From Oceanobacillus halophilus (lineage in GTDB: Bacteria; Bacillota; Bacilli; Bacillales; Amphibacillaceae), in assembly GCF_003628505.1 (NCBI RefSeq), contig NZ_RBZP01000001.1, forward strand, positions 310,001 to 374,000: DNA of 64,000 nt. Direction: 5' to 3'. The notes below the pieces were generated by a model that saw only the letters and a list, made by a program, of their open reading frames with translations, was not told the DNA's origin and ran no database searches. A program made the translations under genes and the position numbers. Below, in pieces: positions 28,898 to 39,951 of the stretch (positions are counted from its first letter, which is position 1; the number at the start of each line of letters is the position of its first letter).

Positions 28898-29092
28898 TGC
28901 CCATCTTTCATTTTATTGTTAAATTTATAATTAAGGGTTATACTGTTAAATTGTAAACTTATATACATATTAATGAGTGTTCTTATCCAGATATAGGACC
29001 ACTTAGCTAAGTCGAAGATCCTTATTGTAAAGGAATCAGACATAATAAGCGAACAACCTTTAATAAGGCAACTTAAGGAAGGAGTTTGGCAA

Positions 29093-30661
29093 ATGAATGA
29101 ACAACAGCGTAAAGAGCAGGCACAAATTAGACAAGTAGATTCTATTCATGATAACAATGAAAATATGGAACGAATAAAAAACACCTCCAGTGATGAATTA
29201 ATAACAAAATATTTTCAAAGCAATCAAACACCTAACATAAATAAGGCAAGAAAACGTTTCAAAGAAGACGTGAAATTTCATTATGACTTTTCTATACCTG
29301 AAGATATGGCCTCAATAGGGAAAGGGAAGAAGTTTTTAATTCGTACATATGGATGTCAAATGAATGAACATGATACAGAAGTTATGGCCGGTATACTTAA
29401 TGAATTAGGTTATGAATCTACAACTGATACGAATGAAGCGGACATTATCTTACTTAATACGTGTGCTATCCGTGAAAATGCTGAGAACAAAGTATTTGGT
29501 GAAATTGGCCACCTTAAACCACTTAAGTTGGAAAAACCGGATTTAATTCTTGGTGTATGCGGTTGTATGTCACAAGAAGAATCAGTCGTAAATCGTATTA
29601 TGAAGAAACATCCACATGTTGATTTAATATTTGGTACGCATAATATCCATCGATTACCCCAGTTAGTGAAAGAAGCGATGTTTGGAAAAGAACAGATAGT
29701 TGAAGTATGGTCTAAAGAAGGCGATATCATAGAGAACCTTCCTAAGGCCAGAAAGGGCAAAATTAAGGCATGGGTTAATATTATGTATGGTTGTGATAAA
29801 TTCTGTACTTATTGTATTGTACCTATGACTCGAGGAAAAGAAAGAAGCCGCAGACCAGAAGATATTATTCAAGAAGTCAGACACTTGGTTGCTGAAGGGT
29901 ATCAGGAAGTAACATTACTTGGCCAAAACGTAAATGCTTACGGCAAAGACTTTGAGGATATGGACTATACATTTGGCGATTTAATGGACGATATTCATAA
30001 GATTGACATACCGAGAGTTCGATTTACTACCTCCCATCCTAGAGACTTTGATGATCGTCTAATTGAAGTTTTAGCAAAAGGTGGAAATTTACTGGACCAT
30101 ATACATCTCCCGGTACAATCAGGAAGCAGTGAAGTTCTTAAGAAGATGAATCGTAAATATACGAGAGAAGACTTTTTAGAATTAGTGCGTAAGATACGGA
30201 AGGCGATTCCTAATGCTACGCTTACAACTGATATCATTGTAGGGTTTCCAAATGAAACCGAGGAACAATTTGAAGAGACCATGTCTCTAGTAAGAGAAGT
30301 TGGTTTTGAGTCAGCATACACATTTATTTATTCTCCACGTGAGGGGACACCAGCAGCTCGTAAGAAGGATGATGTACCTGAAGAAGTAAAAAAACAACGG
30401 CTTTATCGTTTAAATGAATTAGTTAATAAGCAATCAGCTGAATCCATGAAACAATACAAAGATAAAGTTGTAAAAGTATTGGTTGAAGGTGAAAGTAAAA
30501 AAGACCCAGATGTTCTTGCAGGCTATACTGAAAAGAATAAGCTAGTAAACTTTAAGGGACCTAAATCTGCCATTGGAAAAATAGTAGATGTTAAGATAAC
30601 TGAAACAAAAACATGGTCCTTAGATGGTACAATGGTCGAAAATACAATTGAGGTGAACTAA
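29093..30661 (+). CDS. miaB: tRNA-2-methylthio-N6-dimethylallyladenosine synthase
   Basis: Radical-SAM methylthiotransferase that adds the 2-methylthio group at A37 of tRNAs. 522 residues. The N-terminal cluster domain has [17 protein letters not shown] and [12 protein letters not shown]. The radical-SAM cysteines are C234, C238 and C241 in [17 protein letters not shown] domain lies at the C-terminus ([14 protein letters not shown]). The ATG at 29093 follows GGAAGGAG. It is followed after 1 bp by ricA. miaA, which makes its substrate, lies about 7 kb downstream. Confidence 0.97.
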   Translation: MNEQQRKEQAQIRQVDSIHDNNENMERIKNTSSDELITKYFQSNQTPNINKARKRFKEDVKFHYDFSIPEDMASIGKGKKFLIRTYGCQMNEHDTEVMAGILNELGYESTTDTNEADIILLNTCAIRENAENKVFGEIGHLKPLKLEKPDLILGVCGCMSQEESVVNRIMKKHPHVDLIFGTHNIHRLPQLVKEAMFGKEQIVEVWSKEGDIIENLPKARKGKIKAWVNIMYGCDKFCTYCIVPMTRGKERSRRPEDIIQEVRHLVAEGYQEVTLLGQNVNAYGKDFEDMDYTFGDLMDDIHKIDIPRVRFTTSHPRDFDDRLIEVLAKGGNLLDHIHLPVQSGSSEVLKKMNRKYTREDFLELVRKIRKAIPNATLTTDIIVGFPNETEEQFEETMSLVREVGFESAYTFIYSPREGTPAARKKDDVPEEVKKQRLYRLNELVNKQSAESMKQYKDKVVKVLVEGESKKDPDVLAGYTEKNKLVNFKGPKSAIGKIVDVKITETKTWSLDGTMVENTIEVN

Positions 30662-30662
30662 C

Positions 30663-31091
30663 ATGGCTAAATACACACGTAAAGACGTGCTGGAAGAAGC
30701 GAAGAAACTGGCAGAAATGCTCTCCGGTACAGACGAAATAGATCGTTTCAAACAAGTTGAAGCAAAATTAAACGAAAATCAAAAGGTTCAAAAATTAATA
30801 CAAAAAATAAAAACACTGCAAAAACAAGCAGTTAATTTTCAAGCTTATGGAAAGCAAGAAGCACTAAAAAAAGTGGATGAAGAAATCGATCGATTACAAA
30901 ATGAAATTGATGAAATACCTGTCGTACAGGAATTTAAGGAAACGCAAGTTGTTGTAAATGATGTTTTACAATTAGTTTCTGGAACTATTGCCAGGGAAGT
31001 AACTAATAGTGTTATTGAATCCACTGGCGGAGACGTTTTAGCTGGTGAAACTGGAGCGAAATCGAGCAATAAAATAGGCTGTTCACACTAA
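30663..31091 (+). CDS. ricA: RicA/YmcA, RNase Y-associated Fe-S complex subunit
   Basis: A 142-residue helical protein (YlbF/YmcA family). In B. subtilis RicA forms a complex with RicF and RicT that binds Fe-S clusters and steers RNase Y processing, affecting competence, biofilm and sporulation. The protein is mostly coiled helix (LIQKIKTLQKQAVNFQAYGK, EIDRLQNEIDEIPVV) and ends in NKIGCSH with a near-terminal cysteine, a likely cluster ligand. It starts 1 bp after the miaB stop, so the two are cotranscribed. Confidence 0.93.
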   Translation: MAKYTRKDVLEEAKKLAEMLSGTDEIDRFKQVEAKLNENQKVQKLIQKIKTLQKQAVNFQAYGKQEALKKVDEEIDRLQNEIDEIPVVQEFKETQVVVNDVLQLVSGTIAREVTNSVIESTGGDVLAGETGAKSSNKIGCSH

Positions 31092-31096
31092 TATTA

Positions 31097-31138
31097 GAAC
31101 CAGATAAGAAGTGATACTTCTTATCTGGTTCTTTTCTT
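31097..31138 (+). terminator. Terminator after ricA
   Basis: A perfect 16-bp stem from GAACCAGATAAGAAGT (31097-31112), GAT loop, then CTTTTCTT. Confidence 0.9.
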
Positions 31139-31374
31139 TATACGTTTTATATTTATCCTCGGATAATAACAAAAAATTAACTATAGTTCGTTCACACTTA
31201 AAAATTAAAAGCGTATCATGTATTATCCGCGTTTACCTATAGTAAATCTTAATCGATTCGCAGTATTTTATATGTACAATTTCAAGCTCATTATTGAGAT
31301 AAAAAAATAGCTATGCACTTTAGGTATTTGTCTTGCATAAAATGACTATGAAAAAAGAGGAGGTAAAAGTAATT

Positions 31375-31941
31375 ATGACTTTTCTTGATAAAGAATATAG
31401 AGAAATCATCACAAAAGCAGTCTGTGGGAAAGGCCGTAAATTTGCACAGGATTCTCATTCCATTACACCGTCACATAGACCTTCAAGTATTCTAGGATGC
31501 TGGGTAATCAATCATTTATATAATGCAAAGAAGAAATCTGAAGATACAGTAGAAATTAGTGGAAGTTACGATATCAATATTTGGTATTCGTACAATGATA
31601 ATACGAAAACGGAAGTAGTTACTGAAAGAGTGAATTATACAGATGTTATCCCACTAGCTATTAAAGATAAAAATACAATAAGCGACGAATACGATGTTGT
31701 TGCCAAAGTAATTCAACAGCCTAATTGCTTAGAATGCAAAATCGCAAGCAACGGTCATAAAATTGTTGTAGAAATTGAAAGAGAATTTATTGTGCAAGTA
31801 ATTGGAGAGACAAAAGTATTTGTGAGAGTAGATCCAGATTGGGATTACGATGATGACGATGATGATGATGCGTGGGATCATCACGTAACAGACGATGAAC
31901 TAGAAGGGGTTAAACCTAATTTCTTAGGCAAGAAAGATTAG
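31375..31941 (+). CDS. cotE: Outer spore coat morphogenetic protein CotE
   Basis: Organises the outer spore coat. The ATG at 31375 ([16 protein letters not shown]) follows GAGGAGGT at 31357-31363 and gives 188 residues; upstream in-frame ATGs would put the ribosome binding site inside the gene. Conserved segments are [17 protein letters not shown] text (here [13 protein letters not shown]), [20 protein letters not shown] and [10 protein letters not shown]. The C-terminus is strongly acidic with a run of seven aspartates, as in other CotE proteins. Confidence 0.95.
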   Translation: MTFLDKEYREIITKAVCGKGRKFAQDSHSITPSHRPSSILGCWVINHLYNAKKKSEDTVEISGSYDINIWYSYNDNTKTEVVTERVNYTDVIPLAIKDKNTISDEYDVVAKVIQQPNCLECKIASNGHKIVVEIEREFIVQVIGETKVFVRVDPDWDYDDDDDDDAWDHHVTDDELEGVKPNFLGKKD

Positions 31942-31942
31942 C

Positions 31943-31973
31943 AAAAAATACGAGGGAGTATTCTCTCGTATTT
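31943..31973 (+). terminator. Terminator after cotE
   Basis: Stem AAAAAATACGAG with CTCGTATTTTTT, followed by more T. Confidence 0.9.
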
Positions 31974-32052
31974 TTTATTTTGTCTGCGATATAAAAAATA
32001 GGCAGGTACAGGATGCAGCACTTTTGTTCTGAACAAACGATTGATTATATAT

Positions 32053-32275
32053 GGCTCTTACCGCACGTTTTGTTTCTTTTTAATTATGTCGAAGTTGATA
32101 GAAACTGTTGATATATGTAATTAAGAATAGTGCTATTACCCGCTACGGAAAGCGACTGCCCGGAGCGGAAATCAACAACGCACTACATTACACATTTATC
32201 TTTAATTAAATTAATCAGGAGTCTATATAAAATGTACCCTAACTATAAAAAGCAACAATCAATTAGAAAAGAGCC
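32053..32275 (+). repeat. Intergenic repeat R6 (short form)
   Basis: Ends GGCTCTTACCGCACGTTTTG (slightly decayed) and AAAAAGCAACAATCAATTAGAAAAGAGCC. The subterminal GTTGATAGAAACTGTTGATAT and TTAATTAAATTAATCAGGAG are present. The core is cut down to about 60 bp (CGGAAAGCGACTGCCCGGAGCGGAAATCAAC). I see no convincing direct repeat at its borders. Confidence 0.82.
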
Positions 32276-32350
32276 AATTCAACAAACATCTCAATCTACA
32301 TGTTAAATTATTTATAAAAAAATCTCCCTTTCTCTAACTCCACTGAAATA

Positions 32351-32359
32351 TGCTATAAT
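32351..32359 (+). promoter_or_regulatory. Extended -10 promoter for mutS
   Basis: TGCTATAAT at 32351-32359 is an extended -10 element. The -35 region is poor. A stem ACATTCG/CGAATGT lies later in the leader (about 32445-32472), just before the ribosome binding site. Confidence 0.45.
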
Positions 32360-32496
32360 TGTATAAGTAATTATCGATTTTTGCACGTTAAGGATGTTAA
32401 TGTAGAATAACAAGGTAAACATAAATACTAAGTATCTATTAAACACATTCGACATAGACGAGGGCGAATGTGAGTTTTCTAATGGAGGATTATTTA

Positions 32497-35079
32497 ATGG
32501 CGAAGCTAACACCAATGATGGAACAATATATGAAGATTAAAGCAGATTATAAGGATTCCTTTTTGTTTTATCGTTTAGGTGATTTTTATGAAATGTTTTA
32601 TGATGATGCAATTAAAGCAGCAAGAGAATTAGAAATCACACTGACAAAACGTGGAAATGGTAATAGTGAATCAATTCCAATGTGTGGGGTACCATATCAT
32701 TCAGCAGAGAATTACATTAAAACGTTAATTGAAAAAGGTTATAAAGTTGCTATTTGTGAGCAGGTAGAAGATCCTAAAACGGCTAAAGGAGTTGTAAAAA
32801 GAGAAGTTGTACAGCTTATTACACCAGGAACGGTAATGGAAAGTAATATGCTGAGTGAAAGTGAAAACAACTATATTGCTAGTCTTTCTCATTTTCAAGA
32901 TGGGAGTTTTGTTATTGTTTATAATGACCTGTCCACTGGTGAGAATCGTATTGCGCTAATATCTCATGGTTGGGATGCGGTAATTCATGAGTTATACAAT
33001 CAACCAATTAGAGAAATTGTTATTTCCTCTAATTTACCGGAGAGTTTGCAAACACAGTTAAAGGATCGATTGAATGTAACACTATCTTATCAGAATGAAA
33101 TTACTTTTAATGCAGAATACCGCAATCTAAGTGAGAACTTAAATGATGAACGTTTAATGAAAGGATTCAGCCGACTGTTAAACTACATCCAATATACACA
33201 AAAGCGTTCATTGGATCACCTGAAGAAAGCGGAAGTAATAGAGTTAAAAGACTATCTATCATTGGACATGTATTCCAAACGCAATTTGGAGTTAACAGAA
33301 ACTATTATAAAAAAAGGGAAGCATGGAAGTTTATTATGGGTGCTTGACCAAACAGTTACAGCGATGGGCTCCAGAATGCTAAAAAAATGGCTGGAGCGTC
33401 CATTATTAGATAGACAGCGTATTGAAGACAGATTAGATATGGTAGAAGGACTTTACCAAAGCTTTATGGAAAGAGACTCCATTAGAGAAACGTTAAAATC
33501 AGTTTATGATTTGGAGAGATTATCCGGGAGAATTGCTTTTGGTAATGTAAATGCGAGAGACTTAATTCAACTCAAACATTCCTTGGAAAGAATTCCTGAG
33601 TTAAAAATAATCTTAAAGCAATTCGAACAGAAGGAGATTCAAGAATTAGCTGATAGTTTAATTTATCCAGAACATATCGTGGAGTTGCTTGAAGCAGGAA
33701 TTGTGGATGACCCACCAACTTCCATTAAAGAAGGTTCTATTATTAAAGATGGTTATCATGAGACATTGGATTCTTACCGTTATGCTTCTAGGAATGGAAA
33801 GAAATGGATTGCGGAATTAGAACAAAAAGAAAAACAAGAGACAAACATTAAATCACTAAAAATTGGGTATAATCGAGTATTTGGTTATTATATTGAAGTG
33901 ACGAAAGCTAATTTACATTTATTGCCTGAAGGTAAGTATGAGCGTAAGCAAACCTTAACTAACGCGGAAAGGTTTATTACTCCAGAACTCAAAGAAAAGG
34001 AACAATTAATTCTGGAAGCTGAAGAAAAGAGTGTGGAATTAGAATACCAGTTATTTATAGAGATACGCGATAGAATTAAGGAACATATTCCTGAGCTCCA
34101 ACACCTTGCTGATGTGGTAAGTCAAATTGATGTATTACAGGCATTTGCTACAGTTAGTGAGAAGAACAACTATAAACGTCCAACCTTTGGAGATAAACAG
34201 CTTCATATTAAAAATGGCCGTCATCCTGTGGTAGAGCAAGTAATGAAAGATGGATTGTATGTTCCTAATGATATATCATTGGATGAAAATAACAATATAT
34301 TATTGATTACCGGACCAAATATGTCTGGTAAGAGTACGTATATGCGTCAACTTGCTTTGACAGTGATAATGGCCCAAATCGGATGTTTTATACCGACTGA
34401 TGAAGCGGAACTAATAATTTTTGACCAGATTTTTACTCGAATAGGTGCTGCAGATGATTTGGTTTCAGGACAAAGTACTTTTATGGTGGAAATGCTTGAA
34501 GCGAATCATGCAATATCTAATGCCACAGATAAGAGTTTAATTTTACTAGATGAAATCGGTCGTGGGACAAGTACCTATGATGGGATGGCATTAGCTCAAG
34601 CAATAGTAGAGTATATTCACAACAACATACATGCCAAAACATTGTTTTCAACACACTATCATGAATTAACAGCATTAGAACAATCATTACCAAGATTAAA
34701 AAATATTCATGTTAGAGCAGAAGAACATGAGGGTAATGTTGTTTTCCTACACCAAATAAATGAAGGAGCAGCAGATAAAAGTTACGGTATTCATGTTGCA
34801 AAACTGGCTAATCTTCCCGATTTATTAATTGAACGAGCGAGTACAATCTTACAAGAGTTAGAAACGGGAAATAAGGCAGAGCCGACAACAGAAAAATTAG
34901 AATCTGGTCAGCTATCTTTTTTTGTGGAAGAGGAGCAGCCAGATGAAAAACAAAAAGAGAATGTTACTAATTCGAAGGCAGGGGTCCTTCAATCACTAAA
35001 AGAATTGAATTTATTTGATATGACTCCTATGGAAGCAATGAATGAGTTATATCGTTTGCAAAAAGAGGCAAAAAAATAG
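32497..35079 (+). CDS. mutS: DNA mismatch repair protein MutS
   Basis: Recognises mismatches and small loops. The ATG at 32497 ([15 protein letters not shown]) follows GGAGG (32484-32488), giving 860 residues. The mismatch-reading F-x-E is in [11 protein letters not shown]. Core, lever and clamp domains follow. Walker A is GPNMSGKS at residues 606-613, with [12 protein letters not shown] downstream and a helix-turn-helix dimer region. The C-terminal SGQLSFF is a beta-clamp-binding-like motif (QxxSFF type). mutL follows after 30 bp. Confidence 0.97.
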   Translation: MAKLTPMMEQYMKIKADYKDSFLFYRLGDFYEMFYDDAIKAARELEITLTKRGNGNSESIPMCGVPYHSAENYIKTLIEKGYKVAICEQVEDPKTAKGVVKREVVQLITPGTVMESNMLSESENNYIASLSHFQDGSFVIVYNDLSTGENRIALISHGWDAVIHELYNQPIREIVISSNLPESLQTQLKDRLNVTLSYQNEITFNAEYRNLSENLNDERLMKGFSRLLNYIQYTQKRSLDHLKKAEVIELKDYLSLDMYSKRNLELTETIIKKGKHGSLLWVLDQTVTAMGSRMLKKWLERPLLDRQRIEDRLDMVEGLYQSFMERDSIRETLKSVYDLERLSGRIAFGNVNARDLIQLKHSLERIPELKIILKQFEQKEIQELADSLIYPEHIVELLEAGIVDDPPTSIKEGSIIKDGYHETLDSYRYASRNGKKWIAELEQKEKQETNIKSLKIGYNRVFGYYIEVTKANLHLLPEGKYERKQTLTNAERFITPELKEKEQLILEAEEKSVELEYQLFIEIRDRIKEHIPELQHLADVVSQIDVLQAFATVSEKNNYKRPTFGDKQLHIKNGRHPVVEQVMKDGLYVPNDISLDENNNILLITGPNMSGKSTYMRQLALTVIMAQIGCFIPTDEAELIIFDQIFTRIGAADDLVSGQSTFMVEMLEANHAISNATDKSLILLDEIGRGTSTYDGMALAQAIVEYIHNNIHAKTLFSTHYHELTALEQSLPRLKNIHVRAEEHEGNVVFLHQINEGAADKSYGIHVAKLANLPDLLIERASTILQELETGNKAEPTTEKLESGQLSFFVEEEQPDEKQKENVTNSKAGVLQSLKELNLFDMTPMEAMNELYRLQKEAKK

Positions 35080-35109
35080 AAGGTTAAGAATGGAAAGGGT
35101 TTTGTTTGC

Positions 35110-36963
35110 ATGAAAATTGTTCAAATGTCTGATGCTTTAGCTAATAAAATCGCAGCAGGTGAGGTTGTTGAACGGCCGTCATCGGTAGTAAAAGAATTAG
35201 TAGAAAATAGTATTGATGCAAACAGTACGTGGATTAAAGTTGATGTTTCAGAAGCAGGACTTGAACAAATAAAAGTAACGGATAATGGAGAAGGAATGAG
35301 TGAGGAAGATTGTGAACGGGCTTTTCTTCCTCATGCTACAAGTAAAATTAAAGATGAGAATGATTTATTTCATGTGAAAACACTAGGATTTCGTGGAGAG
35401 GCATTAGCTAGTATTGCTTCCGTAAGCAAGTTAACTATTAAAACTTCTGAAGGTATAGGAGCAGGAGCGAGTCTTTTATTAGAAGGCGGAAAAATCATCG
35501 AAAAAAAGAAAAGTGATGCGAGAAAAGGTACAGAAATAACAGTTGACAATTTATTTTTCAACACACCTGCACGTCTTAAATATATGAAAACAATTCATAC
35601 GGAATTAGGTCATATAACAGACCTACTAAATCGTCTTGCACTATCACATCCAAATATACGATTTGAAGCAACTCATAATGGAAAAGGACTATTCAAAACT
35701 GCTGGTACTGGTGATATGCTACAAGTGATTTCACAAGTATATGGAATGAATGTTGCTAAAAATATGCTTCCCATAAAACATAAAACATTAGATTTTTCGA
35801 TTGAAGGGTATATCGCTAAACCTGAAGTAACAAGAGCATCCCGTAACTATATTTCTACCATTATTAATGGACGATATATTAAGAGTATTCCATTATCACA
35901 AGCTATTATTCGCGGTTATCATACGTTATTACCTATTGGTAGGTCACCTATTGTTGTCCTTTCGATTAAGATGGATCCTATTTTAGTTGATGTCAACGTG
36001 CATCCAACGAAACTAGAAGTCCGTTTTAGTAAGGATAAAGAATTATTCTCTGAACTAGAAGAACTTATCCGAAATAAGTTTAGGGAGCTTACATTAATAC
36101 CTGAAATGGAAACACAGAAGCCAAAAGCAAAAGAGAAGTCTTACCAACATATGATGAATTTTGAAAGCTCTACTGTGGTAAATGAACCTAGTCTAATGAA
36201 TACGGCTGAAAATAAAGAAACAGCTACTCACGATATACAAACAGCTGCTACAAATTACAGTTCTCTTTCTGAACCAATTCAACCAACTTCTAGTATTACG
36301 GAACCGATGGATGAAAATGAAGAAGTATCAAACAAACAGGAAGAGACAAAAACAATAGAATTCGCTAATTCGTCTAGTCAGCGAATTCCAGCAATGTATC
36401 CAATCGGCCAATTGCAAGGAACCTATATCTTGGCTCAAAATGAAAACGGGCTATACATGGTTGATCAACATGCAGCTCAAGAGAGAATTAAGTATGAGTT
36501 TTTTAGAGATAAGTTAGGGAAACCACCTAAAGAATCACAGGAATTACTGCTCCCAATGACCTTTGAATTTTCCAAACAGGAATCCATCTTTATTGATAAG
36601 TATAAAGAAGAAATGGAAAAAGTAGGCTTGTTCTTTGAAGAATTCGGCAATCAAACCTATGTTATTCGCTCTCATCCAAATTGGTTTCCAAATGGGTTTG
36701 AAGAAGAAGTTATTCGAGAAATGGTTGAGCAAATTATGAATGAAGAAAGAATTAATATTGAGTCTATACGTGAAGATGCAGCAATTTTGATGTCCTGTAA
36801 ACGGTCCATCAAAGCAAATCACTATCTAAACAACGATGAAATGCTCCGATTACTCGAAGATCTTAGAAATACAACAGACCCATTTACCTGTCCACATGGA
36901 AGACCAATAATTGTTCATTTCTCCACCTATGAGTTGGAAAAAATGTTCAAGCGTGTTATGTAA
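35110..36963 (+). CDS. mutL: DNA mismatch repair endonuclease MutL
   Basis: 617 residues. The GHKL ATPase domain shows [26 protein letters not shown] and [17 protein letters not shown] variable Ser/Thr-rich linker spans about residues 340-430. The C-terminal dimerisation domain has [12 protein letters not shown] near residue 452, the metal-binding endonuclease motif of non-E. coli-type MutL, and ends in [14 protein letters not shown]. Cotranscribed with mutS. No clear terminator follows; the downstream gap has an inverted repeat linked to dps. Confidence 0.97.
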   Translation: MKIVQMSDALANKIAAGEVVERPSSVVKELVENSIDANSTWIKVDVSEAGLEQIKVTDNGEGMSEEDCERAFLPHATSKIKDENDLFHVKTLGFRGEALASIASVSKLTIKTSEGIGAGASLLLEGGKIIEKKKSDARKGTEITVDNLFFNTPARLKYMKTIHTELGHITDLLNRLALSHPNIRFEATHNGKGLFKTAGTGDMLQVISQVYGMNVAKNMLPIKHKTLDFSIEGYIAKPEVTRASRNYISTIINGRYIKSIPLSQAIIRGYHTLLPIGRSPIVVLSIKMDPILVDVNVHPTKLEVRFSKDKELFSELEELIRNKFRELTLIPEMETQKPKAKEKSYQHMMNFESSTVVNEPSLMNTAENKETATHDIQTAATNYSSLSEPIQPTSSITEPMDENEEVSNKQEETKTIEFANSSSQRIPAMYPIGQLQGTYILAQNENGLYMVDQHAAQERIKYEFFRDKLGKPPKESQELLLPMTFEFSKQESIFIDKYKEEMEKVGLFFEEFGNQTYVIRSHPNWFPNGFEEEVIREMVEQIMNEERINIESIREDAAILMSCKRSIKANHYLNNDEMLRLLEDLRNTTDPFTCPHGRPIIVHFSTYELEKMFKRVM

Positions 36964-36976
36964 TGAAGTATAAACA

Positions 36977-37090
36977 GCACACCTCTAGGGTAAAGATATA
37001 ATAAAAGGCCTTCAGTTTAACAGAGGTATATTAAGTATTTTCTAGTAAAAGGTAACCGCAGTACTAATATTCTAGAATGTAGAGGTGTGC
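36977..37090 (+). promoter_or_regulatory. Long-range inverted repeat covering the dps ribosome binding site
   Basis: GCACACCTCTA (36977-36987) is the exact reverse complement of TAGAGGTGTGC (37080-37090), which contains the AGAGGTG ribosome binding site of dps. A TATAAT at 36997-37002 lies between the arms, so a transcript from it would lack the left arm, while mutL read-through RNA would carry both. Confidence 0.5.
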
Positions 37091-37093
37091 TAA

Positions 37094-37558
37094 TTGGAGA
37101 ATAAAAATCAGGAATTAATTAATTTTTTGAATCAAACTTTAGCCAATTATTTTGTTATGTATGTGAAATTGCATCGTTATCATTGGTTTGTTCAAGGAAG
37201 ACATTTTTTCACCTTACACGAAAAGTTTGAAGAAATGTATGAAATGGTCGCAAGTGATCTAGATGAGATAGCGGAACGGATATTAGCTATTGATGGAAAA
37301 CCATTAGCTACAATGATTAAATATTTAAAAGAAACGACATTAACAGAAGCGAATGCGGATGATAAGGAAAATGAAATAATAGATCAGCTGACAAAAGATT
37401 ACAAACAAATTATCGATGAAATTAAAGAGGAAGGAATTCCTCTTGCAGAAAAGCATGAAGATGAACCATCGGCTGACTTACTCATTACCATCCAAGGGAA
37501 ATTGGAGAAATACGTTTGGATGCTAAATAGTTATCGCGCATATGACACTCAGGAATAA
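37094..37558 (+). CDS. dps: Dps family ferritin-like DNA-protection protein
   Basis: A 154-residue mini-ferritin that oxidises and stores iron and usually protects DNA from peroxide. The inter-subunit ferroxidase site is recognisable: H and D/E residues in KLHRYHWFVQGRHFFTLHEKFEEMYEMVASDLDEIAERIL. The start is TTG 37094, six bases after GAGGTG (37082-37087). It is not part of the mutSL-miaA order in B. subtilis, so it is a local insertion or a relocated gene. I see no obvious PerR box. dps or mrgA are both fitting symbols. Confidence 0.92.
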   Translation: MENKNQELINFLNQTLANYFVMYVKLHRYHWFVQGRHFFTLHEKFEEMYEMVASDLDEIAERILAIDGKPLATMIKYLKETTLTEANADDKENEIIDQLTKDYKQIIDEIKEEGIPLAEKHEDEPSADLLITIQGKLEKYVWMLNSYRAYDTQE

Positions 37559-37581
37559 ATAATGGAATTAGGGGAATACTA

Positions 37582-38517
37582 ATGAAAAAAACCGTAATTG
37601 CAATTATGGGGCCTACCGCTGTAGGTAAAACTAACCTAAGTATTGAAGTGGCAAAACGATTTGGCGGGGAGGTAATAAGTGGGGACTCCATGCAAATTTA
37701 TAGAGGCATGGATATTGGAACTGCTAAAATAACAAAAGATGAAATGGAAGGTATCCCTCATCACATGATAGATATTAAAGAGCCAGATGAGGGATTTTCA
37801 GTTGCTGATTTTAAAGAATATGTTCAACGCTACATAGAGGAAGTATCTAGTCGCAATAAACTACCAATTATTGTTGGTGGAAGCGGATTATATATACAAG
37901 CGGCTTTATATGATTATAACTTTTCAACTCAAAAGAGAAATGAGTTTATCACAAGGAAATTAGAAAAAAGAATGGAAGAAGAAGGTCCATTACCCTTATA
38001 TAAGTACCTTGAGAAAATTGATCCAGTACAAGCAGAAAAGATACATCCAAATAATTATAGGCGTGTTATTCGTGCGTTGGAAATCTATGAAACAACCGGA
38101 ATGAGCATGACGGAGTATCAAAAAAATCAAACTGCAGAGTCTCCGTATAATTTAGTGTTAATTGGGTTAGAAATGGATAGAGCAGAATTATATAAACGCA
38201 TTAATTTACGTGTTGATCAAATGATTAATAGTGGCTTATTGAAAGAGGTAAAGACGTTAATTGGTAAGGGTTATAGCAAATCTCAGTCGATGAATGCAAT
38301 TGGTTATAAGGAATTTATTCCTTATTTTGAAGGCGAACAATCACTCGAGGAATGTATTGAGATTTTGAAAAGAAACTCCAGAAGATTTGCTAAACGTCAG
38401 TATACGTGGTTCAAGAATAAAATGGACATTACCTGGTATGACGTAACTAATTCAAATCGAAATGAAAAGTTTCCTATGATTTTAGATGATTTAGCAGGAA
38501 TTTTGAAAAATAAATAG
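37582..38517 (+). CDS. miaA: tRNA dimethylallyltransferase
   Basis: Adds the dimethylallyl group to A37 of tRNAs, making the substrate for MiaB. 311 residues. The P-loop is GPTAVGKTNLS, followed by SGDSMQIYRGMDIGTAK and PHHMIDIKEPDEGFSVADF. The C-terminal part has the NAIGYKEF and RRFAKRQYTWF segments. It lies 23 bp after dps and 38 bp before hfq, the widely conserved miaA-hfq pairing. Confidence 0.97.
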   Translation: MKKTVIAIMGPTAVGKTNLSIEVAKRFGGEVISGDSMQIYRGMDIGTAKITKDEMEGIPHHMIDIKEPDEGFSVADFKEYVQRYIEEVSSRNKLPIIVGGSGLYIQAALYDYNFSTQKRNEFITRKLEKRMEEEGPLPLYKYLEKIDPVQAEKIHPNNYRRVIRALEIYETTGMSMTEYQKNQTAESPYNLVLIGLEMDRAELYKRINLRVDQMINSGLLKEVKTLIGKGYSKSQSMNAIGYKEFIPYFEGEQSLEECIEILKRNSRRFAKRQYTWFKNKMDITWYDVTNSNRNEKFPMILDDLAGILKNK

Positions 38518-38555
38518 AATTAATTAAGTATAGATAGAAAAGAGGAGGAAGCACG

Positions 38556-38780
38556 ATGGCACAATCTGTAAACATTCAAGACCAATACTTAAATCAATTA
38601 CGAAAGAATCATATCTCAGTCACTGTAATCTTAACCAATGGTTATCAATTGAGGGGCATTGTTAAAGCGTTTGATAATTTTACTGTATTGGTGGAAACAG
38701 AAGGGAAACAACAACTTATTTTCAAACATGCAATTTCAACCTTTGCACCAGTAAAGAACATTACTCTTGAAAAAGAATAA
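38556..38780 (+). CDS. hfq: RNA chaperone Hfq
   Basis: A 74-residue Sm-like hexameric RNA-binding protein. Sm1 includes [27 protein letters not shown], and Sm2 ends in [16 protein letters not shown] (the usual YKHAIST). The ATG follows GAGGAGG. Cotranscribed with miaA; terminator follows at 38787. Confidence 0.96.
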   Translation: MAQSVNIQDQYLNQLRKNHISVTVILTNGYQLRGIVKAFDNFTVLVETEGKQQLIFKHAISTFAPVKNITLEKE

Positions 38781-38786
38781 AATTAT

Positions 38787-38814
38787 AAACGGGCGAGAAA
38801 TCGTCCGTTTTTTA
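38787..38814 (+). terminator. Terminator after hfq
   Basis: Stem AAACGGGCGA with TCGTCCGTTT (one G-U), GAAA loop, T run. Confidence 0.88.
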
Positions 38815-38853
38815 GTTGTTTAAGAGTTACCCCGGCGCTCGGTATAGGCATTT

Positions 38854-38883
38854 GTCACAACTTATTTGATTGGTGCGTATACT
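38854..38883 (+). promoter_or_regulatory. Candidate sigma-E-type promoter for spoVK
   Basis: GTCACAAC (38854-38861), 14-bp spacer, CGTATACT (38876-38883): a partial match to the sigma-E pattern at the right spacing. Weak -35. Confidence 0.35.
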
Positions 38884-38907
38884 ATGTGTGACTGAAGGGG
38901 TGATGGT

Positions 38908-39840
38908 GTGGAATCGCAAAAAAATCGTTATAAGAATAGCCAAATAAATATCATATTACATGACAATAAAAAAGTAAAAGTAGAAGACAGTAATCATCTA
39001 CGTTCCCAGGAGAATAATCCATTTAAAAATATAGATGAAGAATTTTCTACATTTATTGGAATGAATAAATTAAAAGCTACCATTAAAGAAATATATGCTA
39101 CCGTAGTTATAAATGAAAAACGTAGAGAGATTGGTTTAAAGGATAGCAAGCAAGTGTTGCATATGTTATTTAAAGGGAATCCAGGTACTGGAAAAACAAC
39201 AGTTGCTAGAAAACTGGCAAAGCTTTATTTTGATATGAATCTATTGTCAAAAGGGCATTTTATAGAAGCTGAAAGAGCAGATTTAGTTGGCGAGTATATT
39301 GGGCAAACTGCACAAAAAACCCGCGCCATTATTCAGAAGGCAATAGGCGGTGTGTTGTTTATTGATGAAGCCTATTCATTAGCTCGTGGTGGTGAAAAAG
39401 ACTTTGGCAAGGAAGCAATTGATACTCTGGTAAAACATATGGAAGACAATCAAAACGATTTTGTATTGATACTTGCGGGATATCCAGCTGAAATGGAGCG
39501 TTTTCTACGATTAAATCCAGGGTTGAAATCAAGGTTCCCCTTTATTTTAGATTTTGAAGACTATAAAGTAAATGAACTACTTGAAATAGCTAAACAGATG
39601 GCTGCGGAAAGAGAGTACAAATTAACGAAAGAAGCGGAATGGGAATTAAGGAACCATCTATATAAGAAAACACAAGAGCGGCTAAGGAATTTTGCGAATG
39701 CACGATATATACGTAATGTAATTGAACACTCTATTCGAGTTCATGCCGTTCGATTACTTGAACTTAATCGTTATTCTTCCGATGATTTAATCTACTTAAC
39801 AGGCAGTGATTTACAACTAGATGAATTGCAGCAATTTTAG
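38908..39840 (+). CDS. spoVK: AAA+ ATPase, stage V sporulation protein K
   Basis: A 310-residue CbbX-type AAA+ ATPase of the mother cell, needed for spore maturation. Walker A GNPGTGKTTVARKLAKLYF, pore-loop VGEYIGQTAQKTRAII, Walker B GVLFIDEAYSLARGGEKDFG, sensor 1 LILAGYPAEMERFL, and the arginine-containing NPGLKSRFPF. GTG start at 38908 after AAGGGGTG (38895-38902). Its substrate is not known from sequence. A terminator follows, then repeat R7. Confidence 0.95.
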   Translation: MESQKNRYKNSQINIILHDNKKVKVEDSNHLRSQENNPFKNIDEEFSTFIGMNKLKATIKEIYATVVINEKRREIGLKDSKQVLHMLFKGNPGTGKTTVARKLAKLYFDMNLLSKGHFIEAERADLVGEYIGQTAQKTRAIIQKAIGGVLFIDEAYSLARGGEKDFGKEAIDTLVKHMEDNQNDFVLILAGYPAEMERFLRLNPGLKSRFPFILDFEDYKVNELLEIAKQMAAEREYKLTKEAEWELRNHLYKKTQERLRNFANARYIRNVIEHSIRVHAVRLLELNRYSSDDLIYLTGSDLQLDELQQF

Positions 39841-39851
39841 AGATGAATACA

Positions 39852-39892
39852 ACTTCTCCAGTGTAATAAAAACTGGAGAAGTAATTTTTTTA
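39852..39892 (+). terminator. Terminator after spoVK
   Basis: A perfect 11-bp stem ACTTCTCCAGT (39852-39862) with ACTGGAGAAGT (39872-39882), T run. Confidence 0.9.
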
Positions 39893-39951
39893 TAAAAGTA
39901 CGGTTTCTTGTTATGATGAAACTATAGATTTTGGAAATTATATTTAATAAA

